DNA from: CAJQLB01 sp905479065
GTDB taxonomy: Bacteria; Bacteroidota; Bacteroidia; Flavobacteriales; Flavobacteriaceae
NCBI GenBank assembly: GCA_943846735.1
Contig: OX044364.1
Coordinates: forward strand, 744,001 to 808,000
Length of the DNA stretch: 64,000 nucleotides
Direction of reading: 5' to 3'
Below, one piece after another: positions 1 to 8,737 of the stretch; position 1 is the stretch's first letter, and each line of letters starts with the position of its first letter. The notes under the pieces were generated by a model that had not been told where the DNA came from, made no database searches, and saw only the letters and a program-made list of their open reading frames with translations. Position numbers and translations under genes: made by a program.

Positions 1-1688
1 AAAGCTGCTTCAATTGGCTGCTTCTTATCATCAGACAATTTTTCACCAAATTCTTTCAATTGACTTTCTGTTTGGAAAATCATCGCATCAGCAGCGTTTA
101 GCTTATCAGCTGTTTCCTTTGCTTTTGAATCAGCATCCGCATTTGCTTCTGCCTCTTGCTTCATTTTCTGAATTTCTTCCTCTGTCAATCCTGAAGAAGC
201 TTCGATACGAATATCTTGAGTTTTATTTGTTGCTTTATCTGTTGCAGACACCTTTATGATTCCATTAGCATCAATATCAAATGTAACTTCAATTTGCGGA
301 GTTCCTCTTCTGGCTGGCGGAATACCATCTAAATGAAATCTACCAATAGTTTTATTGTCTGGCGCCATTGGTCGCTCCCCTTGTAACACATGTATTTCAA
401 CAGAGGGCTGATTATCTGCTGCCGTTGAAAACACTTGTGATTTTTTAGTTGGGATTGTTGTGTTAGCTTCAATCAATTTTGTCATCACATTACCCATAGT
501 TTCGATACCGAGTGATAATGGCGTAACATCTAGTAAAAGAACATCTTTGACGTCACCACTTAAGACTCCTCCTTGAATAGCGGCTCCAACAGCAACAACC
601 TCATCCGGGTTAACCCCTTTACTTGGCTTTTTAGCAAAAAACTTTTCAACAGCTTCTTGAACTGCTGGTATACGTGTTGATCCACCAACCAAAATAATTT
701 CGTCGATATCGCTTTTTGATAAACCTGCTGCTTTCAAAGCAGACTGACATGGCGCTATAGTTCGCTTCACCAAATCATCAATCAACTGCTCAAATTTTGC
801 TCTAGTTAACGATCTCACAAGGTGCTTTGGTCCACTTGCCGTTGCTGTAACATACGGTAAATTTATCTCTGTTTGCGCCGAGGATGACAACTCAATTTTT
901 GCTTTTTCAGCAGCCTCTTTTAGACGCTGTAAAGCCATTGGATCTTTTCTTAAATCAATCGCTTCTTCCGTTTTAAATTCATCTGCTAACCAATCAATGA
1001 TTTTTTCATCAACATCATCTCCTCCCAAATGTGTGTCACCATCTGTTGAAAGCACCTCAAAAACACCATCTCCTAGTTCTAATATGGATACATCATGTGT
1101 TCCTCCACCAAAATCAAATACAACTATTTTTTGATCAATGCCTTTTTTATCCATACCATAAGCCAGTGCTGCTGCTGTTGGCTCATTGATAATTCTTCGA
1201 ACTTTAAGTCCCGAAATTTCTCCAGCTTCTTTAGTAGCCTGACGTTGTGCGTCATTAAAATATGCAGGAACCGTAATAACAGCTTCTGTAACCTCTTGAT
1301 CTAAGAACTCTTCAGCCGTTTTCTTCATTTTTTGCAGCACCATTGCTGACAACTCTTGCGGCGTATACATTCGACCATCAATATCTACTCTTGGCGTATC
1401 ATTATCTCCCTTAATTACTTTATAAGGAACGCGTTCTGCTTCTTTTTTAGATTCAGAATATTTATTCCCCATAAAACGTTTTATAGAGTATACCGTTTTT
1501 GTTGGATTTGTAACCGCCTGACGCTTTGCAGGATCACCTACCTTAATTTCACCTCCTTCAACAAATGCTATCACAGAAGGCGTCGTTCGTCTTCCTTCAG
1601 CATTTGTTATTACTACGGGCTCGTTACCTTCCATTACCGAAACACATGAGTTCGTAGTTCCTAAATCGATTCCAATAATTTTACTCAT
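1..1688 (-). CDS. dnaK: Chaperone protein DnaK (Hsp70), C-terminus cut off by window edge
   Basis: ATP-dependent Hsp70 chaperone of the cytoplasm, working with DnaJ and GrpE. I read 562 codons from the ATG at 1686-1688 with no stop before the window edge, so the gene continues to the left. The nucleotide-binding domain is complete: phosphate-1 loop GIDLGTTNS near residues 6-14, phosphate-2 loop FGGGT near 191-196 (followed by HDVS rather than the usual FDVS), and an adenosine motif of the ILVGGSTRIP type. The substrate-binding domain follows (GIETMG, PARRGTPQIEVTF), and the helical lid begins before the edge. It is divergent from sdaA, with a cluster of TGACA/TGTCA pentamers in the shared upstream region that may control it. 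Identification is very secure. Confidence 0.97.
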   Translation of the reverse strand, partial: MSKIIGIDLGTTNSCVSVMEGNEPVVITNAEGRRTTPSVIAFVEGGEIKVGDPAKRQAVTNPTKTVYSIKRFMGNKYSESKKEAERVPYKVIKGDNDTPRVDIDGRMYTPQELSAMVLQKMKKTAEEFLDQEVTEAVITVPAYFNDAQRQATKEAGEISGLKVRRIINEPTAAALAYGMDKKGIDQKIVVFDFGGGTHDVSILELGDGVFEVLSTDGDTHLGGDDVDEKIIDWLADEFKTEEAIDLRKDPMALQRLKEAAEKAKIELSSSAQTEINLPYVTATASGPKHLVRSLTRAKFEQLIDDLVKRTIAPCQSALKAAGLSKSDIDEIILVGGSTRIPAVQEAVEKFFAKKPSKGVNPDEVVAVGAAIQGGVLSGDVKDVLLLDVTPLSLGIETMGNVMTKLIEANTTIPTKKSQVFSTAADNQPSVEIHVLQGERPMAPDNKTIGRFHLDGIPPARRGTPQIEVTFDIDANGIIKVSATDKATNKTQDIRIEASSGLTEEEIQKMKQEAEANADADSKAKETADKLNAADAMIFQTESQLKEFGEKLSDDKKQPIEAA

Positions 1689-1739
1689 AACTTTATTTAT
1701 TCTTTATTGTGTTAAATTCTATTTTTTACATCTTACCAA

Positions 1740-1781
1740 TGACAATCATTATGCCATGACAAGAAATATGACATCATGTCA
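1740..1781. promoter_or_regulatory. TGACA/TGTCA pentamer cluster upstream of dnaK
   Basis: Four copies of TGACA or its complement occur in 42 bases: 1740-1744, 1757-1761 and the perfect palindrome TGACATCATGTCA at 1769-1781. The spacing and symmetry suggest a repressor operator controlling dnaK (start 1688) and perhaps the divergent sdaA. No HrcA-type CIRCE element (TTAGCACTC-N9-GAGTGCTAA) is visible. A similar cluster lies at 14226-14271. The regulatory role is inference. Confidence 0.4.
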
Positions 1782-1854
1782 GAAGTATCACTATTTTTTA
1801 AACTTATCACATGATATCATCTATATTTGCCGAAACATGTAAATTGTAACCGAA

Positions 1855-3276
1855 ATGGAATGTATATCTATATTTGATATGCTTAAAATTGGCGTTGGCC
1901 CTTCCAGTTCTCATACTTTAGGGCCTTGGAGAGCTGCTGAGCGCTGGATTAAGGAATTAAAAAACTCAAACAAATTTCATTTGGTCAATGGCATTACTGT
2001 TGATCTTTATGGGTCTTTATCACTCACTGGTAAAGGTCATGCAACTGATTTAGCAGTTGTATTAGGTCTCAGTGGTGCAGACCCCGAAGTAACCATGACT
2101 GAAGATATTCACGCGATAGTTACAACTGTCAAACAATCACAAACATTACTTTTTAATAATGAGACATCATTAGATTTCAATTTTGAATCTGATATTAGAT
2201 TTAACCGTAAATTCTTGCCGTTTCATGCTAATGGCATCACATTTACGGCATCAATCAAAGACAAACAATTTAGTTCAACTTTTTATTCTATTGGTGGCGG
2301 TTTTATCGTTAAAAAGGAGCGCAAAAATTCTCTTGAAAATAAAAAAATATTTAAAACATTTCCTTATCCGGTAACCTTCGGAAAGGAACTGTTAGGTTAT
2401 TGCAATCACTTAAATATGTCAATTTCTGAGGTTGTTCTTGCTAATGAAAAATCTATTAGAAATAACACTGACATTGATGACGAAATACACCGGATCTGGA
2501 CAACCATGCTAGAAAGTATGTATACTGGCTGTCATACTGAAGGAAGTTTACCTGGTGGATTAAATGTTCGAAGAAGAGCTTTTGACCTACATGACAAGCT
2601 CATCGGAAAAAAAACTTACCAAACACCACAAGAATGGCTACTGGCTATTCGAGATTCAGAGGTGAAATTTCGTCAAATTTTAAAATGGGTAAGCTGCTTT
2701 GCTCTCAGCGTCAATGAAGTCAATGCTTCACTTGGTCGCGTAGTTACAGCACCCACAAACGGCAGCGCTGGCGTAATACCTGCAGTTCTCATGTACTATT
2801 TGGTTATCGAAAATCACGATGCTAACTTTACTGAAATCAAGCAATTTTTATTGGTTGCGGGTGAAATTGGAAGTATTTTTAAAAAAGGAGCAACGATTAG
2901 CGCAGCAATGGGTGGCTGCCAAGCCGAAATAGGCGTCTCTGCTGCCATGGCAGCAGGAGCACTCTGTGAGTTGATGGGTGGCACTCCTGAGCAAGTTTTA
3001 ATCGCTGCAGAAATTGCCATGGAACACCACTTAGGTCTAACTTGTGATCCCATTGGAGGACTGGTACAAATACCCTGCATAGAACGAAATTCAATGGGTG
3101 CTATTAAGGCCATCAATGCCGCAGAATTAGCACTTGAAACCGATCCAAACAACGTTAAGGTGCCTTTTGACAATGTTGTAGACACCATGTGGGAAACTGC
3201 TCAAAACATGCATACGAAGTACAAAGAAACTTCCAAAGGCGGTCTCGCTGTCAAAGTGAGTTTATCTGATTGCTAA
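1855..3276 (+). CDS. sdaA: L-serine ammonia-lyase (L-serine dehydratase), iron-sulfur type
   Basis: Deaminates L-serine to pyruvate and ammonia with a [4Fe-4S] cluster. At 473 residues it is the single-chain form with the beta domain at the N-terminus (GPSSSHTLGP, residues 15-24) and the alpha domain at the C-terminus (APTNGSAGVIPA near 300). The three candidate cluster cysteines are C355, C397 and C408, with the spacing known in the family (about 42 and 11). The ATG at 1855 is preceded by an A-rich leader. It is transcribed away from dnaK; the next gene, panB, lies 166 bp downstream, so it is probably a single-gene unit. Confidence 0.96.
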   Translation: MECISIFDMLKIGVGPSSSHTLGPWRAAERWIKELKNSNKFHLVNGITVDLYGSLSLTGKGHATDLAVVLGLSGADPEVTMTEDIHAIVTTVKQSQTLLFNNETSLDFNFESDIRFNRKFLPFHANGITFTASIKDKQFSSTFYSIGGGFIVKKERKNSLENKKIFKTFPYPVTFGKELLGYCNHLNMSISEVVLANEKSIRNNTDIDDEIHRIWTTMLESMYTGCHTEGSLPGGLNVRRRAFDLHDKLIGKKTYQTPQEWLLAIRDSEVKFRQILKWVSCFALSVNEVNASLGRVVTAPTNGSAGVIPAVLMYYLVIENHDANFTEIKQFLLVAGEIGSIFKKGATISAAMGGCQAEIGVSAAMAAGALCELMGGTPEQVLIAAEIAMEHHLGLTCDPIGGLVQIPCIERNSMGAIKAINAAELALETDPNNVKVPFDNVVDTMWETAQNMHTKYKETSKGGLAVKVSLSDC

Positions 3277-3442
3277 TACTAATTGAGCAAATACAAGCAA
3301 CTCATAGTTGATTTTTCACAAGCTAAACTGATGGTCTGCAACGTTGAAAAACACACCTCTGATACTCTGAATTAAGCAAAAGATTTTTAGAACATTTGAA
3401 CTTCATCTATATTTACTATTTTTACACTTAAATACAACTAGC

Positions 3443-4261
3443 ATGTCAATAGCCAAAAAGGAATACAAACGAGTTACTACAAAGTCACTTGTAGATATGA
3501 AAAGTAATGGTGAAAAAATATCTATGCTCACTGCGTACGATTACACCATGGCAAAAATTGTAGATAGCTCAGGCATCGATGTGATTTTAGTTGGTGACTC
3601 TGCAAGTAATGTCATGGCGGGTCATGAAACAACATTGCCAATTACTCTTGACCAAATGATTTACCATGCCTCCTCTGTCATTCGAGCAGTAGATAGAGCG
3701 TTGGTAGTTGTAGATTTACCCTTTGGAACTTATCAAAGCGATCCAAAAGAAGCGTTGAGATCTGCGATAAGAATTATGAAAGAAAGCGGTGGTCACGCGG
3801 TAAAAGTAGAAGGTGGTAAAGAAATCAAAGACTCTATAAAACGCATCTTAAATGCAGGAATTCCTGTCATGGGCCACCTTGGCCTTACGCCACAATCTAT
3901 TTACAAGTTTGGCACTTACACTGTTCGAGCTAAAGAAGACAAAGAAGCCTCACAATTAATTGAAGATGCAAAAATGCTTGAAAAGATTGGTTGTTTTGCA
4001 ATTGTTCTTGAAAAAATTCCTGCTGCACTGGCCCAGCGGGTAGCCCAAAGTGTTAATATCCCTATCATAGGTATCGGAGCAGGAAATGGTGTTGATGGCC
4101 AAGTATTAGTATTACACGACATGATAGGAATGACACATGAATTTAATCCGCGTTTTTTAAGGCGTTACATGAATTTATACGAAGATATGTCGAAAGCCAT
4201 ATCGCAGTACGTAACCGATGTCAAAAAAATGGATTTCCCATCCGATAGTGAACAATACTAG
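3443..4261 (+). CDS. panB: 3-methyl-2-oxobutanoate hydroxymethyltransferase
   Basis: First committed step of pantothenate (coenzyme A) synthesis: transfers a hydroxymethyl group from 5,10-methylene-tetrahydrofolate to 2-oxoisovalerate, giving ketopantoate. At 272 residues it has normal family length. The signature MLTAYDY near residues 28-34, the metal-binding segment LVGDSASNVMAGH and the C-terminal IGIGAGNGVDGQVLV loop are all present. The downstream pseudouridine synthase starts 9 bp after its stop, so the two are probably co-transcribed. This pairing of panB with an RluA-family gene is common in Flavobacteriaceae. Confidence 0.97.
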   Translation: MSIAKKEYKRVTTKSLVDMKSNGEKISMLTAYDYTMAKIVDSSGIDVILVGDSASNVMAGHETTLPITLDQMIYHASSVIRAVDRALVVVDLPFGTYQSDPKEALRSAIRIMKESGGHAVKVEGGKEIKDSIKRILNAGIPVMGHLGLTPQSIYKFGTYTVRAKEDKEASQLIEDAKMLEKIGCFAIVLEKIPAALAQRVAQSVNIPIIGIGAGNGVDGQVLVLHDMIGMTHEFNPRFLRRYMNLYEDMSKAISQYVTDVKKMDFPSDSEQY

Positions 4262-4269
4262 AGCTTCTT

Positions 4270-4968
4270 GTGTCTAAAAAATTATCTAATAAGGCCAATT
4301 TACAAGTACTTCATGAAGATAACCACATCATTATTATAAATAAGCGTGTGGGCGATATCGTACAAGGCGATATTACGGGAGATAAACCTTTAAGCGAAGT
4401 AGTTAAGGAGTATTTAAAAATCAAATACCAGAAACCAGGAAATGTTTATTTAGGTGTGGTACATCGTTTGGATAGACCGACATCTGGGATTGTAATTTTC
4501 GCTAAAACATCTAAAGTGTTATCCCGTTTAAATAAAATGTTCGTTGATAAAAATATCGGTAAAACTTATTGGGCAATTGTAAAAAACAAGCCAAACAAAA
4601 AGGATAACACATTAACACACTGGCTAAGAAAAAATCCAAAAAACAATAAATCATCTGCCTACAATCAAGAAATCACCAAAAGTAAAAAAGCTGTATTGAG
4701 CTATAAAACATTAAAAAAATTAGATCATTATTTTTTAATAGAAATAGCATTGGAAACTGGCAGACACCATCAAATACGATGTCAATTAGCAAAGATAGGA
4801 TGTCCAATCAAAGGAGATTTAAAATATGGAGCCCATAGAAGTAACAATAACGGCGGGATCCATTTACATTCGAGACATATAGACTTCATTCATCCTGTTA
4901 ATAATCAAAAAATTCGTATCACTGCACCCACACCTCAAGACGCGACATGGCATGCATGTATTGACTAA
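4270..4968 (+). CDS. RluA-family RNA pseudouridine synthase
   Basis: Converts uridine to pseudouridine in rRNA or tRNA. The 232-residue protein consists of the catalytic domain only, with no N-terminal S4 domain, unlike RluC/RluD. The catalytic motif HRLDRPTSG (near residues 65-73) contains the active-site aspartate, and the later ETGRHHQIRCQLA segment is the conserved RTGRTHQIR-type motif. The start is GTG at 4270, nine bases after panB; no better ATG lies upstream. Which uridine is modified cannot be read from the sequence. Confidence 0.93.
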   Translation: MSKKLSNKANLQVLHEDNHIIIINKRVGDIVQGDITGDKPLSEVVKEYLKIKYQKPGNVYLGVVHRLDRPTSGIVIFAKTSKVLSRLNKMFVDKNIGKTYWAIVKNKPNKKDNTLTHWLRKNPKNNKSSAYNQEITKSKKAVLSYKTLKKLDHYFLIEIALETGRHHQIRCQLAKIGCPIKGDLKYGAHRSNNNGGIHLHSRHIDFIHPVNNQKIRITAPTPQDATWHACID

Positions 4969-4991
4969 ATTAGTATCTTTAAAGAAAAACA

Positions 4992-6368
4992 GTGACTATA
5001 CCCAACAGACTTCAGCAGCAGCGTGATTTTTTCAAATCCCAACAAACCAAAAACATTCCCTACAGAATAAAGAAATTAAAGGAGTTAAAAGCCCTTATAA
5101 TATCCAGAGAGAAGGATATCTATGATGCACTATATAAAGATTTCAATAAATCAAAATTTGAAAGTTTTATGAGTGAGTACGGCTTGTTAGTCTCCGAATT
5201 GGATTTAATACTTAAACATTTAAAGGCCTGGTCTCGTCCAAAACGTGTCAAACCATCACTGTTAACATTTCCTGCACGAGATTACATCTATAAAGAGCCC
5301 TATGGGAGCGTTTTAGTTATCGCTCCGTGGAATTATCCTTTTTTACTATCGATTGCTCCCATGATGATGGCTGTTGCAGCAGGCAACACAGTTGTATTAA
5401 AACCAAGTGAACTAACGCATCATACATCGACATTGGTGACTGAAATAATTCAAACTGTTTTTCATGAAGATCATGTTGTATCGATTGAAGGAGGCGTATC
5501 AGTTGCTACCGAACTTTTAGAACAACGTTGGGATTATATCTTTTTTACAGGCAGTGTTCCAGTTGGAAAAATAGTGGCTAAAGCCGCAGCAAAACACTTA
5601 ACACCGGTGACTCTAGAGCTTGGTGGAAAATCTCCATGTGTTGTAGACAGCACTATTGATCTAAAACTCACCGCCAAACGCATAGTATGGGGAAAACTTT
5701 TTAATGGAGGCCAAACTTGTATTTCACCCGACTATATCATTGTTCATGAGTCAGTTAAAAAAGAACTCATAGATTGTTTAAAATCAGAAATAATCAGAGC
5801 CTACGGAGAACACCCATTCCAATCAGTTGACTACCCAAAAATTATTGATAAAAAAAATACTGAAAGACTCGTGTCAATGCTTGCTGATGTGAAAATTGTT
5901 CATGGTGGTGACTTTAATATCGAAAATCGTTATATAGCTCCTACAATTATCGATAATCCAAGTTTGGATAGCAAGGTCATGGCAACTGAAATCTTTGGCC
6001 CGGTACTACCAGTTTTATCCTATTCTGAAGCCGCTGATATTGATGTAATAATTAGTCATTATGAAAAACCATTGTCTCTGTATGTGTTTTCAAAGAACCG
6101 CCATTTTATTGACACAATGTTATCGACCTACAGTTTTGGTGGTGGAGCTATCAATGACCCTTTAATTCATTTTGGTAATCATCGACTACCCTTTGGTGGT
6201 GTTGGTGCTAGTGGTATAGGCGCCTATCACGGCAAACATGGTTTTGACACATTCTCACACCATAAATCTGTTTCAAAGAGGGGAACATGGATAGACCCTC
6301 CAATCAGATATGCTCCTTACAACAATAAATTGAGCTTATTAAAAAGAATGTTCAAGCTGCTTGGATAA
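4992..6368 (+). CDS. NAD(P)-dependent aldehyde dehydrogenase (ALDH3-like)
   Basis: Oxidises aldehydes to carboxylic acids. At 458 residues with no N-terminal extension, it resembles the short ALDH3/fatty-aldehyde dehydrogenase group. The catalytic glutamate E209 sits in LELGGKSP and the nucleophile C243 in NGGQTC; the coenzyme-binding WNYPF motif and the C-terminal PFGGVGASG loop are also present. The start is GTG at 4992, 23 bp after the pseudouridine synthase, with TATCTTTA shortly upstream as a possible weak -7 box. The substrate is unknown. It converges with the pxp operon. Confidence 0.93.
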   Translation: MTIPNRLQQQRDFFKSQQTKNIPYRIKKLKELKALIISREKDIYDALYKDFNKSKFESFMSEYGLLVSELDLILKHLKAWSRPKRVKPSLLTFPARDYIYKEPYGSVLVIAPWNYPFLLSIAPMMMAVAAGNTVVLKPSELTHHTSTLVTEIIQTVFHEDHVVSIEGGVSVATELLEQRWDYIFFTGSVPVGKIVAKAAAKHLTPVTLELGGKSPCVVDSTIDLKLTAKRIVWGKLFNGGQTCISPDYIIVHESVKKELIDCLKSEIIRAYGEHPFQSVDYPKIIDKKNTERLVSMLADVKIVHGGDFNIENRYIAPTIIDNPSLDSKVMATEIFGPVLPVLSYSEAADIDVIISHYEKPLSLYVFSKNRHFIDTMLSTYSFGGGAINDPLIHFGNHRLPFGGVGASGIGAYHGKHGFDTFSHHKSVSKRGTWIDPPIRYAPYNNKLSLLKRMFKLLG

Positions 6369-6410
6369 CATCTGAGACTTCTATTATTAATAGCCTCAAG
6401 TCAATTAAAT

Positions 6411-7265
6411 TTAAGTAAACGAATCTTCTAGTTTAAATCTAATTTTGTGATTTGTCATTTTCTGAGAAATCACATTTATTGATGGTTCTGTTAACTGAAA
6501 AACTCTGGGATAACCGCCAGTCACCTGGGCATCCCGCATCAATATAATTAATTGTCCAGAGGGTGTTAATTGAATTGTCCCAGGTAAGACAAATGAAGTG
6601 ATTATCTCCTTAAATTGATTAACAACAAGTTCTTTGATTTGATAGGCCATTCGATTATTTTTTTCAGAAATAGTAAATTCCTTTTGAAACAATACACTTA
6701 ATTGTGCGCTATTTAAAAAATCAAATTCAGGACCTCTTGTGATCAAAATTTCAGATTCATTGATATAAGTATTATCATATTTTATGTAGGCATGTGACAC
6801 TATAGGGCGCTTAGTTGCATTAATTTTTAAAATATCTCCCAAATTTACACAATGATTTGACGTCACATTTTTATACATACTCCTACTTCCCATAACAATC
6901 TCAGTTTTAAAACCACCTGATACCGCTAAATAAGAACGAAATCCAATTGTGGATGCTGCAAACGACAGAACATCACCTCTGCACACATTTATAAGAACAA
7001 AATTACTTATTAAAACGCCATTAATTTTTGGAGACATATTAGCTCCTGTTACTGTTATTGCAGTTGCACATTCAAACATTAACTTTGGACCAACCATGGT
7101 AAGCTCAAGAACAGCACATTCTGATGTATTTCCCACAATAGCATTGGCCATGGATGACGCATAATTGTCCATAACACCTGATTGAGGGACACCGAACTGC
7201 TGGAAGCGCTTCCTACCAGCATCTTGAATGGATGTGAAAAAACCGGAGTCGAGTACTCTAATCAT
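6411..7265 (-). CDS. pxpC: 5-oxoprolinase subunit PxpC (biotin-dependent carboxyltransferase-like)
   Basis: Third subunit of the ATP-dependent 5-oxoprolinase PxpABC, which opens 5-oxoproline (pyroglutamate) to glutamate; it belongs to the KipA/AHS2 family. The 284-residue protein carries the family N-terminus (VLDSGFFTSIQDAGR, then GVPQSGVMD) and the ITVTGANMSP and YLAVSGGF segments. Its start overlaps the end of pxpB by 8 bp, indicating translational coupling. It is the last gene of the five-gene minus-strand unit that begins at 11075. Confidence 0.93.
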   Translation of the reverse strand: MIRVLDSGFFTSIQDAGRKRFQQFGVPQSGVMDNYASSMANAIVGNTSECAVLELTMVGPKLMFECATAITVTGANMSPKINGVLISNFVLINVCRGDVLSFAASTIGFRSYLAVSGGFKTEIVMGSRSMYKNVTSNHCVNLGDILKINATKRPIVSHAYIKYDNTYINESEILITRGPEFDFLNSAQLSVLFQKEFTISEKNNRMAYQIKELVVNQFKEIITSFVLPGTIQLTPSGQLIILMRDAQVTGGYPRVFQLTEPSINVISQKMTNHKIRFKLEDSFT

Positions 7266-8004
7266 GCACTATTGTATTTTCAAGCGTATAAGAATTAGAC
7301 TTCATATTTGTTGTTAGTGTCGCAAACTCAGCTTTATTTATAGAATAAAACTGAATTTGATCACCACATTGAGCAAAACAAGGGTTTTGTGCCTTTGGAT
7401 CAAATAAGTTAATTGGAGTTTTACCAATGATATTCCAACCTCCTGGACTGTTGTTGGGATAAATACCTGTTTGTGCTCCACCTATGCCAACAGAACCTTT
7501 ATCAACATGTAATCGTGGCTGTGATTTTCTCGGAATATAAAGTGTTTCAGACAGGCCTCCTAAATATAAAAATCCTGGTAAAAACCCAATAAAATACAGC
7601 CGGTATTTTACAGATGTATGCTCCTTAACAATGTCAGCAATACTCAGCTTATTTCGTATGGAAACATCCTCTAAATCTAAGCCAAAATCTAAATCATAAC
7701 ATACAGGAATTTTCCATAATTTAGTAGTATTAAAATTTTTATCTTCAAAGCTTAGATACCATGATTCTATATGAGAAATTTCATTATAGATATTGTCTAT
7801 ACCTTTATCATAAACAACTAATAATGAGTTATATGAAGATATAATATGAATCTTTTGTTTAACATAATTATTTTCAATAAACTCTTTGAAATTTAGCATG
7901 TTTTTCAAGACATCTTCAGATATAATTTTTGGCCACTCAATCAAGATAGACGAGGTACCGTAAATTTTAAATTGTAATTTGAAATCACTCAAAACATTAT
8001 TCAA
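7258..8004 (-). CDS. pxpB: 5-oxoprolinase subunit PxpB (KipI-like)
   Basis: Second subunit of 5-oxoprolinase, homologous to the Bacillus kinase inhibitor KipI (AHS1 family). At 248 residues it has normal length. The C-terminal half carries the family signature: GFLPGFLYLGGL, IPRKSQPR, GSVGIGGAQTGIYP and SPGGWNIIGKTP. It overlaps pxpA upstream and pxpC downstream by 8 bp each. Given the complete A-B-C order, an oxoprolinase role is more likely than a sporulation-kinase inhibitor role. Confidence 0.93.
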   Translation of the reverse strand: MNNVLSDFKLQFKIYGTSSILIEWPKIISEDVLKNMLNFKEFIENNYVKQKIHIISSYNSLLVVYDKGIDNIYNEISHIESWYLSFEDKNFNTTKLWKIPVCYDLDFGLDLEDVSIRNKLSIADIVKEHTSVKYRLYFIGFLPGFLYLGGLSETLYIPRKSQPRLHVDKGSVGIGGAQTGIYPNNSPGGWNIIGKTPINLFDPKAQNPCFAQCGDQIQFYSINKAEFATLTTNMKSNSYTLENTIVHD

Positions 8005-8737
8005 TTTTAATTCCGAAATTAATTAAATTATGACGTAAATACTTCAATAATTCAACAGCTTTTGGAGTATCGCCATGAACACAAATCGTTTCAGCTGTTA
8101 TAGGAATATCTATGCCGTTTAAAGAACTTACTTTATGACTCATAATGATACCTTTTACATGATTTAACATGTCCTTTTCATTTGTAATAATCGCGTTATG
8201 CTTATCTCGTGACACCAAAGTTAAATCGTCGTTATAATGCCTATCAGCAAAAGCTTCAAATACCACAGACAGTCCAGCCTCAATTGCAACATCCTCTATA
8301 ACCGAATTATTTGGAACATAAAGTTTTGGGCTTCCTGTCGTGTTTTTAACAACATCGACTATAACTGACGCAATCGTTTTATCTTTTACTGCCAAATTGT
8401 ATAAAGCACCGTGAGGCTTAACATGATGAAGTAATTCGTCACATCTGGCCAAAATCTCAACAAGTTTGTTAATTTGAGTTTGGAGTTCCTGGAATAGATC
8501 ATCATGTGGCATCACCATATGGTTACGACCAAACCCATCTCTGTCAGGAAAAGAAGGATGTGCGCCTATTTTAACGCCATGTAACAGTGCTAAATCAACA
8601 CATCTCTGCATCGTTTCTCTGTCTCCCGCGTGACCTCCACATGCAATATTACACGATGATAACAATGGGATTAATTGTAACTCATTGTTAATACCCTCAC
8701 CAATATCTGCGTTTATATCAATTGAAATCGACTTCAT
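7997..8737 (-). CDS. pxpA: 5-oxoprolinase subunit PxpA (LamB/YcsF family)
   Basis: First subunit of 5-oxoprolinase. The 246-residue protein starts with the family hallmark DINADIGEG and contains CGGHAGD, GAHPSFPDR and HVKPHGALYN, which are conserved metal/substrate-site segments of the YcsF barrel. Its ATG directly abuts the stop codon of the Nramp-like gene (8738), and its end overlaps pxpB. The unit therefore salvages 5-oxoproline, a spontaneous damage product of glutamine and glutamate. Confidence 0.95.
   Translation of the reverse strand: MKSISIDINADIGEGINNELQLIPLLSSCNIACGGHAGDRETMQRCVDLALLHGVKIGAHPSFPDRDGFGRNHMVMPHDDLFQELQTQINKLVEILARCDELLHHVKPHGALYNLAVKDKTIASVIVDVVKNTTGSPKLYVPNNSVIEDVAIEAGLSVVFEAFADRHYNDDLTLVSRDKHNAIITNEKDMLNHVKGIIMSHKVSSLNGIDIPITAETICVHGDTPKAVELLKYLRHNLINFGIKIE

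Noticed and set aside
2814..3188. 124-codon minus-strand frame inside sdaA
   Set aside because: Lies opposite the most conserved part of L-serine dehydratase, including its iron-sulfur cysteines; a shadow frame.
6369..6410. Terminator between the aldehyde dehydrogenase and pxpC genes
   Set aside because: Only weak complementarity in the 42-bp gap; no stem strong enough to claim.
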